NCBI GenBank assembly: GCA_045125655.1
Contig: JBGVNP010000103.1
Span: forward strand, 1-17,140
Origin: RGIG4608 sp045125655
Lineage (GTDB): Bacteria > Bacillota > Clostridia > Oscillospirales > CAG-272
Reading direction: 5' to 3'
Length of the DNA stretch: 17,140 nucleotides
Part shown: in pieces, positions 1 through 5,679 of the stretch
How positions within the stretch are numbered: the stretch's first letter is position 1
How the letters are laid out: the number at the start of each line of letters is the position of its first letter
Notes under the pieces: model-generated
Databases searched by the model: none
What the model saw: the letters and a program-made list of their open reading frames with translations, nothing else
What the model was told of the DNA's origin: nothing
Position numbers and translations under genes: made by a program

Positions 1-195
1 CATAAGCTCGTCATTGATACGTTGAATTTCGGCGCCGAGCCTGTCCCACTTTCCATGATTGGTCTTGCCATAACCGTCACAATTATATAATGCTACTGAA
101 TATATATCTATCATCAGCATTTCGCCCGACCATAAACCCTCTTCAAATCCTTTATGCCAAGCGGTGGTTAGTTGTTTTGATAATTTGTTATTCAT
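1..195 (-). CDS. Hypothetical early phage protein, C-terminus cut by window edge
   Basis: An open frame of 65 codons starts at an ATG at 195-193 and runs off the left edge without a stop. The visible part begins MNNKLSKQLTTAWHKGFEEG and is mixed polar/hydrophobic, with no motif I recognise. Its start codon overlaps the stop of the preceding gene (ATGA at 192-195), so translation is probably coupled to it. It is the last visible member of the leftward small-gene operon. Function unknown. Confidence 0.6.
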   Translation of the reverse strand, partial: MNNKLSKQLTTAWHKGFEEGLWSGEMLMIDIYSVALYNCDGYGKTNHGKWDRLGAEIQRINDELM

Positions 196-386
196 TTATT
201 CATAGCCCTCCTTGCCACGTCTTGTGCGTAATCTACCGTTGCTATTTCTGCGAGCCGGTTTCTTAATATGATATTATCGGCCGCCAATTTATCTCTTGAT
301 ACCCTTAACAATTCAATCATCCATATCAAGTCCTCTTTTGGTAAAGACACGAGTTCATCTTTGTTTGTGATTTTGCGCCTTTCCAT
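192..386 (-). CDS. Small hypothetical protein, probable coiled coil
   Basis: A 64-residue protein. I chose the ATG at 386 because AAGGAGGAT lies just upstream; a longer frame to 434 has no comparable site. The charged N-terminus (MERRKITNKDEL) is followed by a heptad-like stretch of Leu/Ile (IELLRVSRDKLAADNIILRN), suggesting a short coiled coil and perhaps dimer formation. The first 32 bases overlap the end of the upstream membrane-protein gene and the last four overlap the next gene. Function unknown. Confidence 0.6.
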   Translation of the reverse strand: MERRKITNKDELVSLPKEDLIWMIELLRVSRDKLAADNIILRNRLAEIATVDYAQDVARRAMNK

Positions 387-594
387 TTTTATCCTCCTTG
401 AAAAACTTTTTAAAGTCTTGAGCAATCCATACAAAGAACGGTATCAACAACATGAACATTTCGCCGCCCATTGCGTTGTACGAACGTTCAACGGTCGCTA
501 ACTTATGAGCCAACATAAACAACACTATGCCTAAAACCGAAAGCGCAATCCACTTAACCGGCACTTTTTTAATTAGCATTTTCAAAATTTTCAT
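355..594 (-). CDS. Small membrane protein, two predicted membrane segments
   Basis: A 79-residue protein starting at the ATG at 594, with GGAGG about 10 bases upstream; an in-frame start at 612 lacks a site. Two hydrophobic stretches are visible: about residues 14-33 (WIALSVLGIVLFMLAHKLA) and about 47-59 (MFMLLIPFFVWIA). Between them is a short polar loop, and the C-terminal tail is Lys-rich (KKFFKEDKNGK), presumably cytoplasmic. It overlaps both neighbours, as expected in a compact operon. Such proteins can act at the host membrane, but nothing here points to a specific role, and it is far from the lysis genes. Confidence 0.6.
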   Translation of the reverse strand: MKILKMLIKKVPVKWIALSVLGIVLFMLAHKLATVERSYNAMGGEMFMLLIPFFVWIAQDFKKFFKEDKNGKAQNHKQR

Positions 595-838
595 TTTTAT
601 ATTCCTCCACATCTTTTAACAATGCTTCAACTACACAATTCGACTTTAAATCATGCAATCTTGCAGATAAAATTAAATTTCCTTGATTGTCAAACTTTGC
701 CACACGTTCAAAAGGATAATATACTGTTCCGTCATACACGACCTTTAAATCGTCAGGAATGTTTTGTTTTGTGCCAAATATGCCGTTAGATAACATCGCA
801 ACCTTTTGACACATTTCTAAATATTTTTTACGCTCCAT
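569..838 (-). CDS. Hypothetical phage protein, 89 residues
   Basis: The start is the ATG at 838, directly after the TAA of the upstream gene (TAAAATG). The Shine-Dalgarno site is weak (AGAAGA), so translation is probably coupled to the upstream gene. The middle of the protein looks like a small beta domain (VVYDGTVYYPFERVAKFDN, then GNLILSARLHDL), followed by an acidic helical tail. There are no metal-binding clusters or membrane segments. I do not recognise the family. Confidence 0.6.
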   Translation of the reverse strand: MERKKYLEMCQKVAMLSNGIFGTKQNIPDDLKVVYDGTVYYPFERVAKFDNQGNLILSARLHDLKSNCVVEALLKDVEEYKNENFENAN

Positions 839-839
839 T

Positions 840-1022
840 TTACGTTAAATCTTCTACAACTTCACATATTGAAGCGCAAAACGAACGACCATTGCCATAC
901 CAACAATCTGTGTCAGGCTTGTACAACCATTCGCCCTCTAACTCAAACGGCTTGACCTTTGCTGTTTTCGGTGTAATTTTCATAACGCCCTTAAACGCTT
1001 TGTAACCTTCAACCATAATCAT
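840..1022 (-). CDS. Short hypothetical phage protein, 60 residues
   Basis: I chose the ATG at 1022 because AAGGAGG sits 8 bases upstream; a TTG six bases earlier lies too close to that site. The protein starts MIMVEGYKAFKGVMKITPKT and has a later segment PFELEGEWLYKPDTDCWYG rich in Trp/Tyr, with cysteines at CWYG and SFCASIC. Proteins of this general look (MIMIEGYKAF start, WLYKP..DCWY core) are familiar to me from Firmicutes phages as uncharacterised small proteins. It is probably a compact single domain. Function unknown. Confidence 0.65.
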   Translation of the reverse strand: MIMVEGYKAFKGVMKITPKTAKVKPFELEGEWLYKPDTDCWYGNGRSFCASICEVVEDLT

Positions 1023-1042
1023 TTTCAAATCCTCCTTAAAAT

Positions 1043-1077
1043 TCCTTTATCTGCGGTCTGTTGTTAGCCATCCTTAT
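1043..1077 (-). repeat. 35-bp intergenic repeat, copy 1 (leader upstream of gene 840-1022)
   Basis: Positions 1043-1077 align without gaps to 1789-1823, with 30 of 35 bases identical by eye. The shared parts are TCCTTTATCTG, TTGTTAGCC and CCTTAT on the plus strand. Both copies lie between two minus-strand genes, and on the transcript the CAGATAAAGGA part is just upstream of a ribosome site. This suggests a duplicated 5' leader module. Confidence 0.6.
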
Positions 1078-1359
1078 TTATAATTTAATAACACTTTGCA
1101 AATTCCCGTTTGCTTGAACTACAAAATATTTTTCTTCCTCATATTTTGCAACCCTTACGCGGAACTCAGTCCCCTTATATCCTGTACATTCAAACCCACA
1201 AATAAAAGCCCCATACCTCTGTATATTTTTAAACAATTTTTCATTCGGGTCTTCAACTTTAATTACATCTTGTTGGTTTATTTTTTCTCCATCAAAATCA
1301 GATAAAAGCAAACCTTTTTCTATTGGTAACGGTGTAAACAATAATTCATCTTTTTTCAT
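1078..1359 (-). CDS. Hypothetical phage protein, 93 residues
   Basis: The start is the ATG at 1359 with GAGG nine bases upstream. The N-terminus is charged and acidic (MKKDELLFTPLPIEKG, then SDFDGEKINQQDVI). The C-terminal half alternates hydrophobic and polar residues in a beta-like pattern (EFRVRVAKYEEEKYFVVQA). There is no membrane segment and no conserved catalytic motif that I recognise. It lies between a 33-residue membrane peptide gene and the repeated leader at 1043-1077. Function unknown. Confidence 0.6.
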   Translation of the reverse strand: MKKDELLFTPLPIEKGLLLSDFDGEKINQQDVIKVEDPNEKLFKNIQRYGAFICGFECTGYKGTEFRVRVAKYEEEKYFVVQANGNLQSVIKL

Positions 1360-1363
1360 TTCT

Positions 1364-1465
1364 TTACCTCTTTTTGTTTACAACTATAAAACATATTGCA
1401 AACACAATTCCTGCTATTAAATAACATCCACCAAAAACCAGACCAATAATTGTTCCTTCGCTCAT
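1364..1465 (-). CDS. 33-residue single-pass membrane peptide
   Basis: A short gene starting at the ATG at 1465 with GAGGAGG upstream, ending TAA. After MSEGT the peptide is almost entirely hydrophobic (IIGLVFGGCYLIAGIVFAIC, then FIVV), and it ends NKKR. It therefore looks like one membrane helix with a short outside N-terminus and a positive inside end. Its ATG overlaps the TAA of the upstream gene (TAATG), giving translational coupling. The coupling, strong ribosome site and coherent topology support a real gene. Role unknown. Confidence 0.55.
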   Translation of the reverse strand: MSEGTIIGLVFGGCYLIAGIVFAICFIVVNKKR

Positions 1466-1611
1466 TATTTTTTTACCTCCTCAATTTTCCAACCGCACCA
1501 AGCAAAATTGGCAAGTATTCTTATATCCACCTCCGATGTTGTTAATTCTACAAATTTAACAACCTTTGATTTTCCTTTACCCTTTTCAACCTTAAAAGAT
1601 TTCTTTTCCAT
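1465..1611 (-). CDS. 48-residue basic hypothetical protein
   Basis: The gene starts at the ATG at 1611 with AAGGAGG upstream, inside the repeated leader 1624-1641. The N-terminus is Lys-rich (MEKKSFKVEKGKGKSKVVKF); the C-terminal half has ILANFAWCGWKIEEVKK, which could be an amphipathic helix. It is translationally coupled to the 33-residue membrane peptide gene through TAATG. Too short for a family call. Confidence 0.5.
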   Translation of the reverse strand: MEKKSFKVEKGKGKSKVVKFVELTTSEVDIRILANFAWCGWKIEEVKK

Positions 1612-1623
1612 ATCTTATTACCA

Positions 1624-1641
1624 CCTCCTTTATCTGTGGGC
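1624..1641 (-). repeat. 18-bp direct repeat carrying the ribosome-binding site (second copy 1787-1804)
   Basis: The 18 bases at 1624-1641 are identical to 1787-1804. On the transcript each reads GCCCACAGATAAAGGAGG and supplies the Shine-Dalgarno site of the next small gene. An 11-base core of the same element occurs again at 1043-1053. Confidence 0.7.
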
Positions 1642-1642
1642 A

Positions 1643-1780
1643 TTATCGTTGTATAACAAAAACTATAAGAACAACGCAAATCCAATATATAATAAAAGCT
1701 GGTATCCATATTTCTCTTTTTTTAGAAATTACGAAAAACGGTATACACAATGCACCTATCAAGAAAATTAAATATTTCAT
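1643..1780 (-). CDS. 45-residue membrane protein, two predicted membrane segments
   Basis: The start is the ATG at 1780 with AAAGGAGG upstream, supplied by the repeated leader. The peptide has one hydrophobic segment at the N-terminus (YLIFLIGALCIPFFVI), a short positive turn (SKKRE) and a second segment (IWIPAFIIYWICVVLIVFVI), ending QR. This is a hairpin topology. It sits with other small membrane proteins in the leftward early operon. The hydrophobic pattern and strong ribosome site support it; its role is unknown. Confidence 0.55.
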   Translation of the reverse strand: MKYLIFLIGALCIPFFVISKKREIWIPAFIIYWICVVLIVFVIQR

Positions 1781-1788
1781 AATAAACC

Positions 1789-1823
1789 TCCTTTATCTGT
1801 GGGCGGTTGTTAGCCGCCCTTAT
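1789..1823 (-). repeat. 35-bp intergenic repeat, copy 2, with GGGCGG/CCGCCC hairpin
   Basis: This is the partner of 1043-1077. Bases 1801-1819 form a hairpin on the transcript: GGGCGG, a 7-base loop, CCGCCC. The hairpin abuts the stop codon of the upstream gene, and its 3' strand is followed by CACAGATAAAGGAGG. No T-run follows, so it is more likely a leader/stability hairpin than a terminator. Confidence 0.6.
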
Positions 1824-2209
1824 CCGATTTTGCGCCACTTTTTGTCCTTGAACTCATATACACCATCAATCAGTTTTGCATCGCAATTCACTTGGTGCTG
1901 ACCACTGTTTCCGCAACCACAAGAGATGCCCATTTCTTCGACGATGCCCCAAATGGTAGGCCATCCATCACGGCTTCTACCGTCTGCAAATACGCTTCCA
2001 CAACAACCAAAAGGATATGTTTTTGAACTCTCGATAAGTTCCGTCCGTGTTCCGATGGAAACCAATTTGATGTGGTGCTTGCTACAACATTTCAAAAAAC
2101 GCAATGTAAAATCTTCTGCTTCCGCATAGGATTCTGAAAGAGCGTTTGCCTTTTGCTCCAATGCTTTTACTTCTTCTTGCAAGTCCTTAAATTTGTATTC
2201 CCAATTCAT
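1820..2209 (-). CDS. Hypothetical phage protein with N-terminal coiled coil and Cys-rich C-terminus
   Basis: A 129-residue protein starting at the ATG at 2209, with AGGAGG nine bases upstream. Residues about 5-32 are heptad-like and charged (KFKDLQEEVKALEQKANALS), suggesting a coiled coil. A basic stretch with KCCSKHHIK follows. The C-terminal half holds several cysteines and glycines (FGCCGSVF, ISCGCGNSGQHQVNC) that could bind metal. It ends in a short beta-like segment (GVYEFKDKKWRKIG). I do not recognise the family. The 3' end abuts the hairpin leader of the next small gene. Confidence 0.65.
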   Translation of the reverse strand: MNWEYKFKDLQEEVKALEQKANALSESYAEAEDFTLRFLKCCSKHHIKLVSIGTRTELIESSKTYPFGCCGSVFADGRSRDGWPTIWGIVEEMGISCGCGNSGQHQVNCDAKLIDGVYEFKDKKWRKIG

Positions 2210-2241
2210 ATCTCATTGCCTCCTAATCAATATCAGGTGTT

Positions 2242-2403
2242 TTACTTTTCAGCAGCAAAACCGTTTAATATACTTGTTAATCCTTGCTTACTAATCTCGC
2301 CCTTAATGTACTTACCAATTAAAAGCTTAATTGTCTTGTTGTACTTTGCGGTTGTAATACCAAATTCCTCTTTTAATTCATTTAACAATTTTGCTTCAAA
2401 CAT
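2242..2403 (-). CDS. 53-residue helical protein, first gene of the leftward early operon
   Basis: The start is the ATG at 2403 with AAGGAGG upstream, and it ends TAA. It is the first gene after the strong promoter at 2451-2479, with a leader of about 40 bases. The sequence is Lys/Leu-rich and probably all-helical (MFEAKLLNELKEEFGITTAK, then KTIKLLIGKYIKGEIS). The pattern could suit a small DNA- or protein-binding fold, but no known motif is visible. Being first after the promoter suggests it is made early and abundantly. Confidence 0.6.
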   Translation of the reverse strand: MFEAKLLNELKEEFGITTAKYNKTIKLLIGKYIKGEISKQGLTSILNGFAAEK

Positions 2404-2450
2404 TTGTTTTTCCTCCTTGATTTATGGGCGTTCCCCGTTGCTGTGATTAT

Positions 2451-2479
2451 ATAATAACACGCTTTTATATATTTGTCAA
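2451..2479 (-). promoter_or_regulatory. Strong sigma-A-type promoter for the leftward small-gene operon
   Basis: On the minus strand TTGACA (2479-2474) is followed, after exactly 17 bases, by TATTAT (2456-2451). The likely start is near 2444. The 13 bases across and after the -10 end (ATAATCACAGCAA) are shared with the promoter at 10089-10117. Confidence 0.85.
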
Positions 2480-2533
2480 TAGTTTTTTATAAAGTTTTTG
2501 AGATATTTTTAAATTTATTTGTTTTTTCCATTT

Positions 2534-2564
2534 CATAAATAACTTATTTAGGTTGTTATTTATG
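2534..2564. repeat. 10-bp perfect inverted repeat, 11-base spacer
   Basis: CATAAATAAC (2534-2543) and GTTATTTATG (2555-2564) are perfect inverse complements. The AAATAAC core is the same as in the tandem repeats at 2747-2790, so one protein could recognise both sets. Confidence 0.65.
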
Positions 2565-2746
2565 CCTCAAACCCCGACGAATAAAGGGTTTTTGGCAATT
2601 TTGTAAATAACATAAATAAAATTCCTTAATACCTCAAAAATAATATATAAATTTTAACATTTTAAACTTTTTGTAAAAAACGCTATTATTATTTACAAAA
2701 TACTATTTTAAATAATGCAAAGCCTTATAAATAAAGGGTTTTTGTT

Positions 2747-2790
2747 TGTAAATAACTTTGTAAATAACTTGTAAATAGCGTGTAAATAAC
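2747..2790. repeat. Four tandem TGTAAATAAC iteron-like repeats
   Basis: Copies lie at 2747-2756, 2759-2768, 2770-2779 (TGTAAATAGC, one mismatch) and 2781-2790. The start-to-start spacing is 12, 11 and 11 bases, about one helical turn. A fifth copy lies at 2602-2611, after the first copy of the 15-bp direct repeat. The array ends exactly at the stop codon of the helicase gene. Confidence 0.75.
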
Positions 2791-4260
2791 TTAAAAATCA
2801 AGGTCATCATCATTGATTTCAGGCAGTTTGAGCGGTTCTATTCTACACCAAAACATTTGATTTCCAAAAACATTGTGGCGTTCAATTTTTCCTCGCTCCC
2901 ACCCACCTATGCTTTGCAAAATAAGGGTGATTTCGTTACTTTCTCGACGTGTTGGTTTTGAATACTCATTGTCGAGCGCATATTTCCAAAGTTCCATAAC
3001 ACAAACCTTGTTCTTTTCTTTGATATAATCTTCAATCATACCGACCCTATAATCATCTTCGACGGCTTGTTCTTGCTTCGCTCTTATGTCTTGCAATAAA
3101 TTTCTATCAGCATAAGGTTCCAATTCGCCTTTATCATATAAATATTTAGCCTCCGCCCACGCTTGAAGAATATCGGCTTGTATTTCTTCTTTATGGTCGT
3201 GCAATTCATAACCCGTTGAATTTACCTTTACAGGATACCAACGGCGATTACCTGTTTTATCGGTCAAAAACTGTTCTTTATTTGTAGTTCCGATAAACAC
3301 ACATTGCCTTTTGTGGTCGGTGGTTCTACGGTCAAACGGTCTACGATAACGGTCAACTAATTTTGTGATATATGATTTTACCGCTTCAACCTCTTTTGTT
3401 CTTGTAACTGCCAAAAGTTCAGCAATTTCACAAATCCACGCACCCTCAATAGCTTCAATGCCTTTTTGCCCCTCAATTTCCGTTACCTCGGTGAAAAAAT
3501 CGTCCTTAATTGCAAGCCATCTTGCAAAAGTAGACTTACCCTCGCCCTGATGCGTACCAATAAGAACGGCAACATCATCAAACTTGCAACCGGCATTATA
3601 AAGTCGGTGGATACCACCCGCAAATACAAGCCGTGTCACTTCTCTAATGTATGGTGTATCTTCGCATTTTAGCCATTTTATAAAAAGTGTTTGTATTCTC
3701 GGAACACCATCCCATTCTACTGCTTCAATAATTTGCTTTATTGGGTGATATTCACGCTCCGCAAACAAAATACGCAAAGCATCGTCAAGTTTTTCTCTGC
3801 TATGAATTTTGTATTTTTGCTCAATATAAAACCTTGCCTTGCTGTCGTCCTTGTCTTGCCAACGCTCCAACTTGCCATCAACGGTGTGTTCAGGAGAATA
3901 TGACAACTGATTAAAACGCAGACTTTCAAACACTTTGTCGTTTCGCAACACCAATAAAAAATTGTCGATTGTAGATAAAGGTCTGCCCCTGCCGTCAAAT
4001 GCTAACTGTATATCGTTGTTTTTTTTTGCATTTTCTCTCGCATAAGCATCAGCCATTTCTTTTTCTGCAAGGTCAAAAGCTTTAAACATTCGCTTAACTT
4101 GGTCTTTTACCTCTTTATCCGCTTTAAGTTCGGCAAGTCGGGCAAAATATAACGCCTTTAATTGCTCTCTTATTTCGGATGGTTCGGCTTGTATAGCATA
4201 AACATTTTCTTGCTTTAACAAGTCGGGTATTTCCATATATTTAATGCCTTCTTCAAGCAT
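2791..4260 (-). CDS. VirE-type P-loop helicase/ATPase, phage replication
   Basis: A 489-residue protein of the virulence-associated E (VirE) type, a helicase-like ATPase found in phage replication blocks next to primase domains. The start is the ATG at 4260 with AAAGGAG 8 bases upstream. The Walker A motif is GTHQGEGKST (residues 235-244), with a Walker B-like AWICEIAEL (about 274-282), a sensor-1-like FIGTTNK (322-328) and an arginine motif GNRRWYPV (337-344). The N-terminal 170 residues are charged and helical. It overlaps the CHC2 primase-type gene by 8 bases; together they probably form a split primase-helicase acting at the fork. The iteron-like repeats start directly at its 3' end. Confidence 0.88.
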   Translation of the reverse strand: MLEEGIKYMEIPDLLKQENVYAIQAEPSEIREQLKALYFARLAELKADKEVKDQVKRMFKAFDLAEKEMADAYARENAKKNNDIQLAFDGRGRPLSTIDNFLLVLRNDKVFESLRFNQLSYSPEHTVDGKLERWQDKDDSKARFYIEQKYKIHSREKLDDALRILFAEREYHPIKQIIEAVEWDGVPRIQTLFIKWLKCEDTPYIREVTRLVFAGGIHRLYNAGCKFDDVAVLIGTHQGEGKSTFARWLAIKDDFFTEVTEIEGQKGIEAIEGAWICEIAELLAVTRTKEVEAVKSYITKLVDRYRRPFDRRTTDHKRQCVFIGTTNKEQFLTDKTGNRRWYPVKVNSTGYELHDHKEEIQADILQAWAEAKYLYDKGELEPYADRNLLQDIRAKQEQAVEDDYRVGMIEDYIKEKNKVCVMELWKYALDNEYSKPTRRESNEITLILQSIGGWERGKIERHNVFGNQMFWCRIEPLKLPEINDDDLDF

Positions 4261-4792
4261 ATTGTTTTCTCCTTTCGTCTAAACAATCCACCAAATATTC
4301 TTGATGTGCCAATTTTTGCAAACTTTCAATAAAAAGTGGATGCAATTCTTCATCGGGTGATTTTGGCTTATAAATCCGTCTGTTTTCATCCAACCGCTTC
4401 CACTCATCAAACGCCGCCCAATATTCTTTGTCAGTTTGTTCTTTTTCTCGTCTTTTCCTCTCTCGCTCTGCCTTGATTGCCATTTGCTTGTAGTGTGACC
4501 GCCTTAATTCTTCGAAAGTGTGGTCGCCGTAAATGTTTAAGCAAAAATCTGCATCTATTTTTCGCAACGCATCAGGAAATGATAAATCAAAAAGTTTTTG
4601 CACAAAAGTTATAACATCACCGCCACCACACCGGCTATGGCAACAATATGACTTTTCCTTTACCTCGAAATTGTCACCGTCGCCGCCGTGCAATGGACAT
4701 GGAATGCGTCTTTTTGCCGTATATCCGTATCGCTCCAACACTTCACGCATTGTTAAACGGTCTTTAATTGTTTGTACTGCATCTATTCGCAT
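4253..4792 (-). CDS. CHC2 zinc-finger primase-type protein
   Basis: A 179-residue protein, starting at the ATG at 4792 (AAGG upstream) rather than 4819, which would overlap the preceding gene more. Residues 31-63 form a CHC2-type zinc finger: C32 and H35 in PCPLH, then YCCHSRCGGGDVITF with C51 and C55. This domain binds template DNA in DnaG-like primases. A basic and acidic helical region follows (about 105-130, ERERKRREKEQTDKEYW). No TOPRIM catalytic domain is present, so the protein probably works with the VirE-type ATPase encoded next, or supplies only DNA binding. Confidence 0.82.
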   Translation of the reverse strand: MRIDAVQTIKDRLTMREVLERYGYTAKRRIPCPLHGGDGDNFEVKEKSYCCHSRCGGGDVITFVQKLFDLSFPDALRKIDADFCLNIYGDHTFEELRRSHYKQMAIKAERERKRREKEQTDKEYWAAFDEWKRLDENRRIYKPKSPDEELHPLFIESLQKLAHQEYLVDCLDERRKQYA

Positions 4793-4796
4793 AATA

Positions 4797-5387
4797 TCAA
4801 CCTTTTTCTCCGTGTTCAAATCTTGCTTGAATTGCTTTATTTTTAGCCCACTTCAAATCGCTTCTGATTTCCGTTATTGTGTGTGATTGTTGCAAAGGTA
4901 AAATATTGTAATTTCTATCAAAAAAAGTAGTGTTTCTTTTAGTTTCGCAAACAAGAGAAATGTATCGTTTGCCGCCACAATACCAACCGTTTATATCGTT
5001 AAACCAGCAGCCTTGTAAAAACTTTGCTTGAAATTCGCTATCTATAGCACCGTTTCCATCGCTGGCTTTGCAATAAACTATCATATTATCATCCGCTGGA
5101 CTTCCCACACAAACCATACAACAACAATCATCTTTGCCTTTAAAAAGCTTCCATAATTTGTTTTGTGCATCTAATAATTCGGTAGAATTTTTTGGTTTTA
5201 TTTCAACGTAACATTTAAACCAAGGCAAATAAAAATCAGGCAAATACCATACTCCACCAAGGTCAAACCCTTCAGGCTCATATTCATATTCAATTCCAGC
5301 ATTATCAAAGAAAACCGCCCATCTTGCCTCAAGTCTGCTTCTAAATTTGTAACCATTATAAATTGTTTCTATTGCTTTGATTTCCAT
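4797..5387 (-). CDS. PD-(D/E)XK-fold nuclease-like protein
   Basis: A 196-residue protein, starting at the ATG at 5387 with AAAGGAAG upstream; the longer frame to 5423 would begin inside the hairpin leader. The N-terminus has a classic restriction-nuclease layout: a helix with E20 (SRLEARW), then D51 in YLPDFYLP, then E62-I-K64 in YVEIKPK. These would be the metal-binding residues of a PD-(D/E)XK nuclease. The C-terminal half is Cys-rich and unrecognised. It is the first gene after the promoter at 5514-5542 and the structured leader at 5406-5508, and stands four bases before the primase-type gene. A role in replication or host DNA breakdown is inferred. Confidence 0.75.
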   Translation of the reverse strand: MEIKAIETIYNGYKFRSRLEARWAVFFDNAGIEYEYEPEGFDLGGVWYLPDFYLPWFKCYVEIKPKNSTELLDAQNKLWKLFKGKDDCCCMVCVGSPADDNMIVYCKASDGNGAIDSEFQAKFLQGCWFNDINGWYCGGKRYISLVCETKRNTTFFDRNYNILPLQQSHTITEIRSDLKWAKNKAIQARFEHGEKG

Positions 5388-5405
5388 AAAATCTTCCTTT
5401 CGGGT

Positions 5406-5453
5406 AAAATAAAAACCCTGCAATTTGGATGTGAGGGCATCCGCCTTGCAAGG
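5406..5453 (-). terminator. Intrinsic terminator/attenuator ahead of the nuclease gene
   Basis: CCUUGCAA (5453-5446) pairs with UUGCAGGG (5423-5416), 8 bp with one G-U pair, around an inner 5-bp hairpin. It is followed by TTTTTATTTT. It lies about 20 bases before the start codon of the nuclease gene, so read-through must be possible for that gene to be expressed from the near promoter. An AACCU at 5455-5451 could pair instead with AGGUU at 5508-5504 and break the base of the terminator. Confidence 0.7.
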
Positions 5454-5508
5454 TTAGGTTGACAATATTTAGTTTACTGATTGACAGCACCCTCATACTG
5501 TTCAACCT
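5406..5508 (-). ncRNA. Structured leader or stand-alone RNA: three-way junction, kissing loop and terminator
   Basis: The transcript from the promoter at 5514-5542 should start near 5507. It can form P1 (5508-5502 with 5462-5456, AGGUUGA/UCAACCU), P2 (5501-5496 with 5489-5484, loop UGAGGG) and P3 (5483-5480 with 5466-5463), meeting with no unpaired bases. Downstream is a terminator hairpin (5453-5446 with 5423-5416) enclosing a GGAUG/CAUCC stem whose 6-base loop CCCUCA (5437-5432) exactly complements the P2 loop. A T-run (5415-5406) follows. It could be an attenuator for the nuclease gene or an RNA of about 100 nt in its own right. No known family fits that I can name. Confidence 0.65.
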
Positions 5509-5513
5509 TCTTT

Positions 5514-5542
5514 ATTATACCCCACCCACGCATGAAAGTCAA
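5514..5542 (-). promoter_or_regulatory. Internal sigma-A-type promoter
   Basis: On the minus strand TTGACT (5542-5537) is followed after exactly 17 bases by TATAAT (5519-5514). The likely start is near 5507. The -35 box overlaps the stop codon of the upstream 45-residue gene. It would drive the structured RNA and, on read-through, the nuclease, primase-type and helicase genes. Confidence 0.82.
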
Positions 5543-5676
5543 GGGTTATTTTCATTTTCAAAAGGCAGAAATTCGCCAATTTTGAAAACATTTCCTTTGC
5601 CCGATAATCTATCAATCGGGGTAATAATTTCATTCCAATACTTAAAAACAAATATAATTTCTTTAAATATATTCAT
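5539..5676 (-). CDS. 45-residue hypothetical protein
   Basis: The gene starts at the ATG at 5676, preceded by a G-rich GGGGGAG/AGGGA ribosome site and three bases after the stop of the upstream gene. The N-terminus is hydrophobic and aromatic (MNIFKEIIFVFKYWNEI), followed by TPIDRLSGKGNVFKIGEFLP and an acidic end. Its TGA lies inside the -35 box of the next promoter. No family recognised. The tight spacing and good ribosome site support it, but it is short. Confidence 0.45.
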   Translation of the reverse strand: MNIFKEIIFVFKYWNEIITPIDRLSGKGNVFKIGEFLPFENENNP

Positions 5677-5679
5677 TCC

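Larger units (their letters stand above)
2480..2790. other. AT-rich gene-free region, candidate replication origin
   Basis: This stretch of about 310 bases has no plausible gene. It is very AT-rich and holds three kinds of repeats: a 10-bp perfect inverted repeat (CATAAATAAC at 2534-2543 and its complement at 2555-2564), a 15-bp direct repeat (AATAAAGGGTTTTTG at 2580-2594 and 2730-2744), and copies of TGTAAATAAC. It lies directly after the helicase gene of the replication block. An origin is inferred from the layout; an operator array is the main alternative. Confidence 0.5.

Noticed and set aside
2747..2790. CRISPR-like repeats
   Set aside because: The repeat units are 10 bases with 1-2 base gaps; there are no unique spacers of CRISPR size and no cas genes.
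5456..5508. Purine-type riboswitch (three-way junction with a loop-loop contact)
   Set aside because: The shape is similar, but the contact is between one junction arm and a downstream hairpin, not between two junction arms, and the conserved junction core bases of purine riboswitches are absent.
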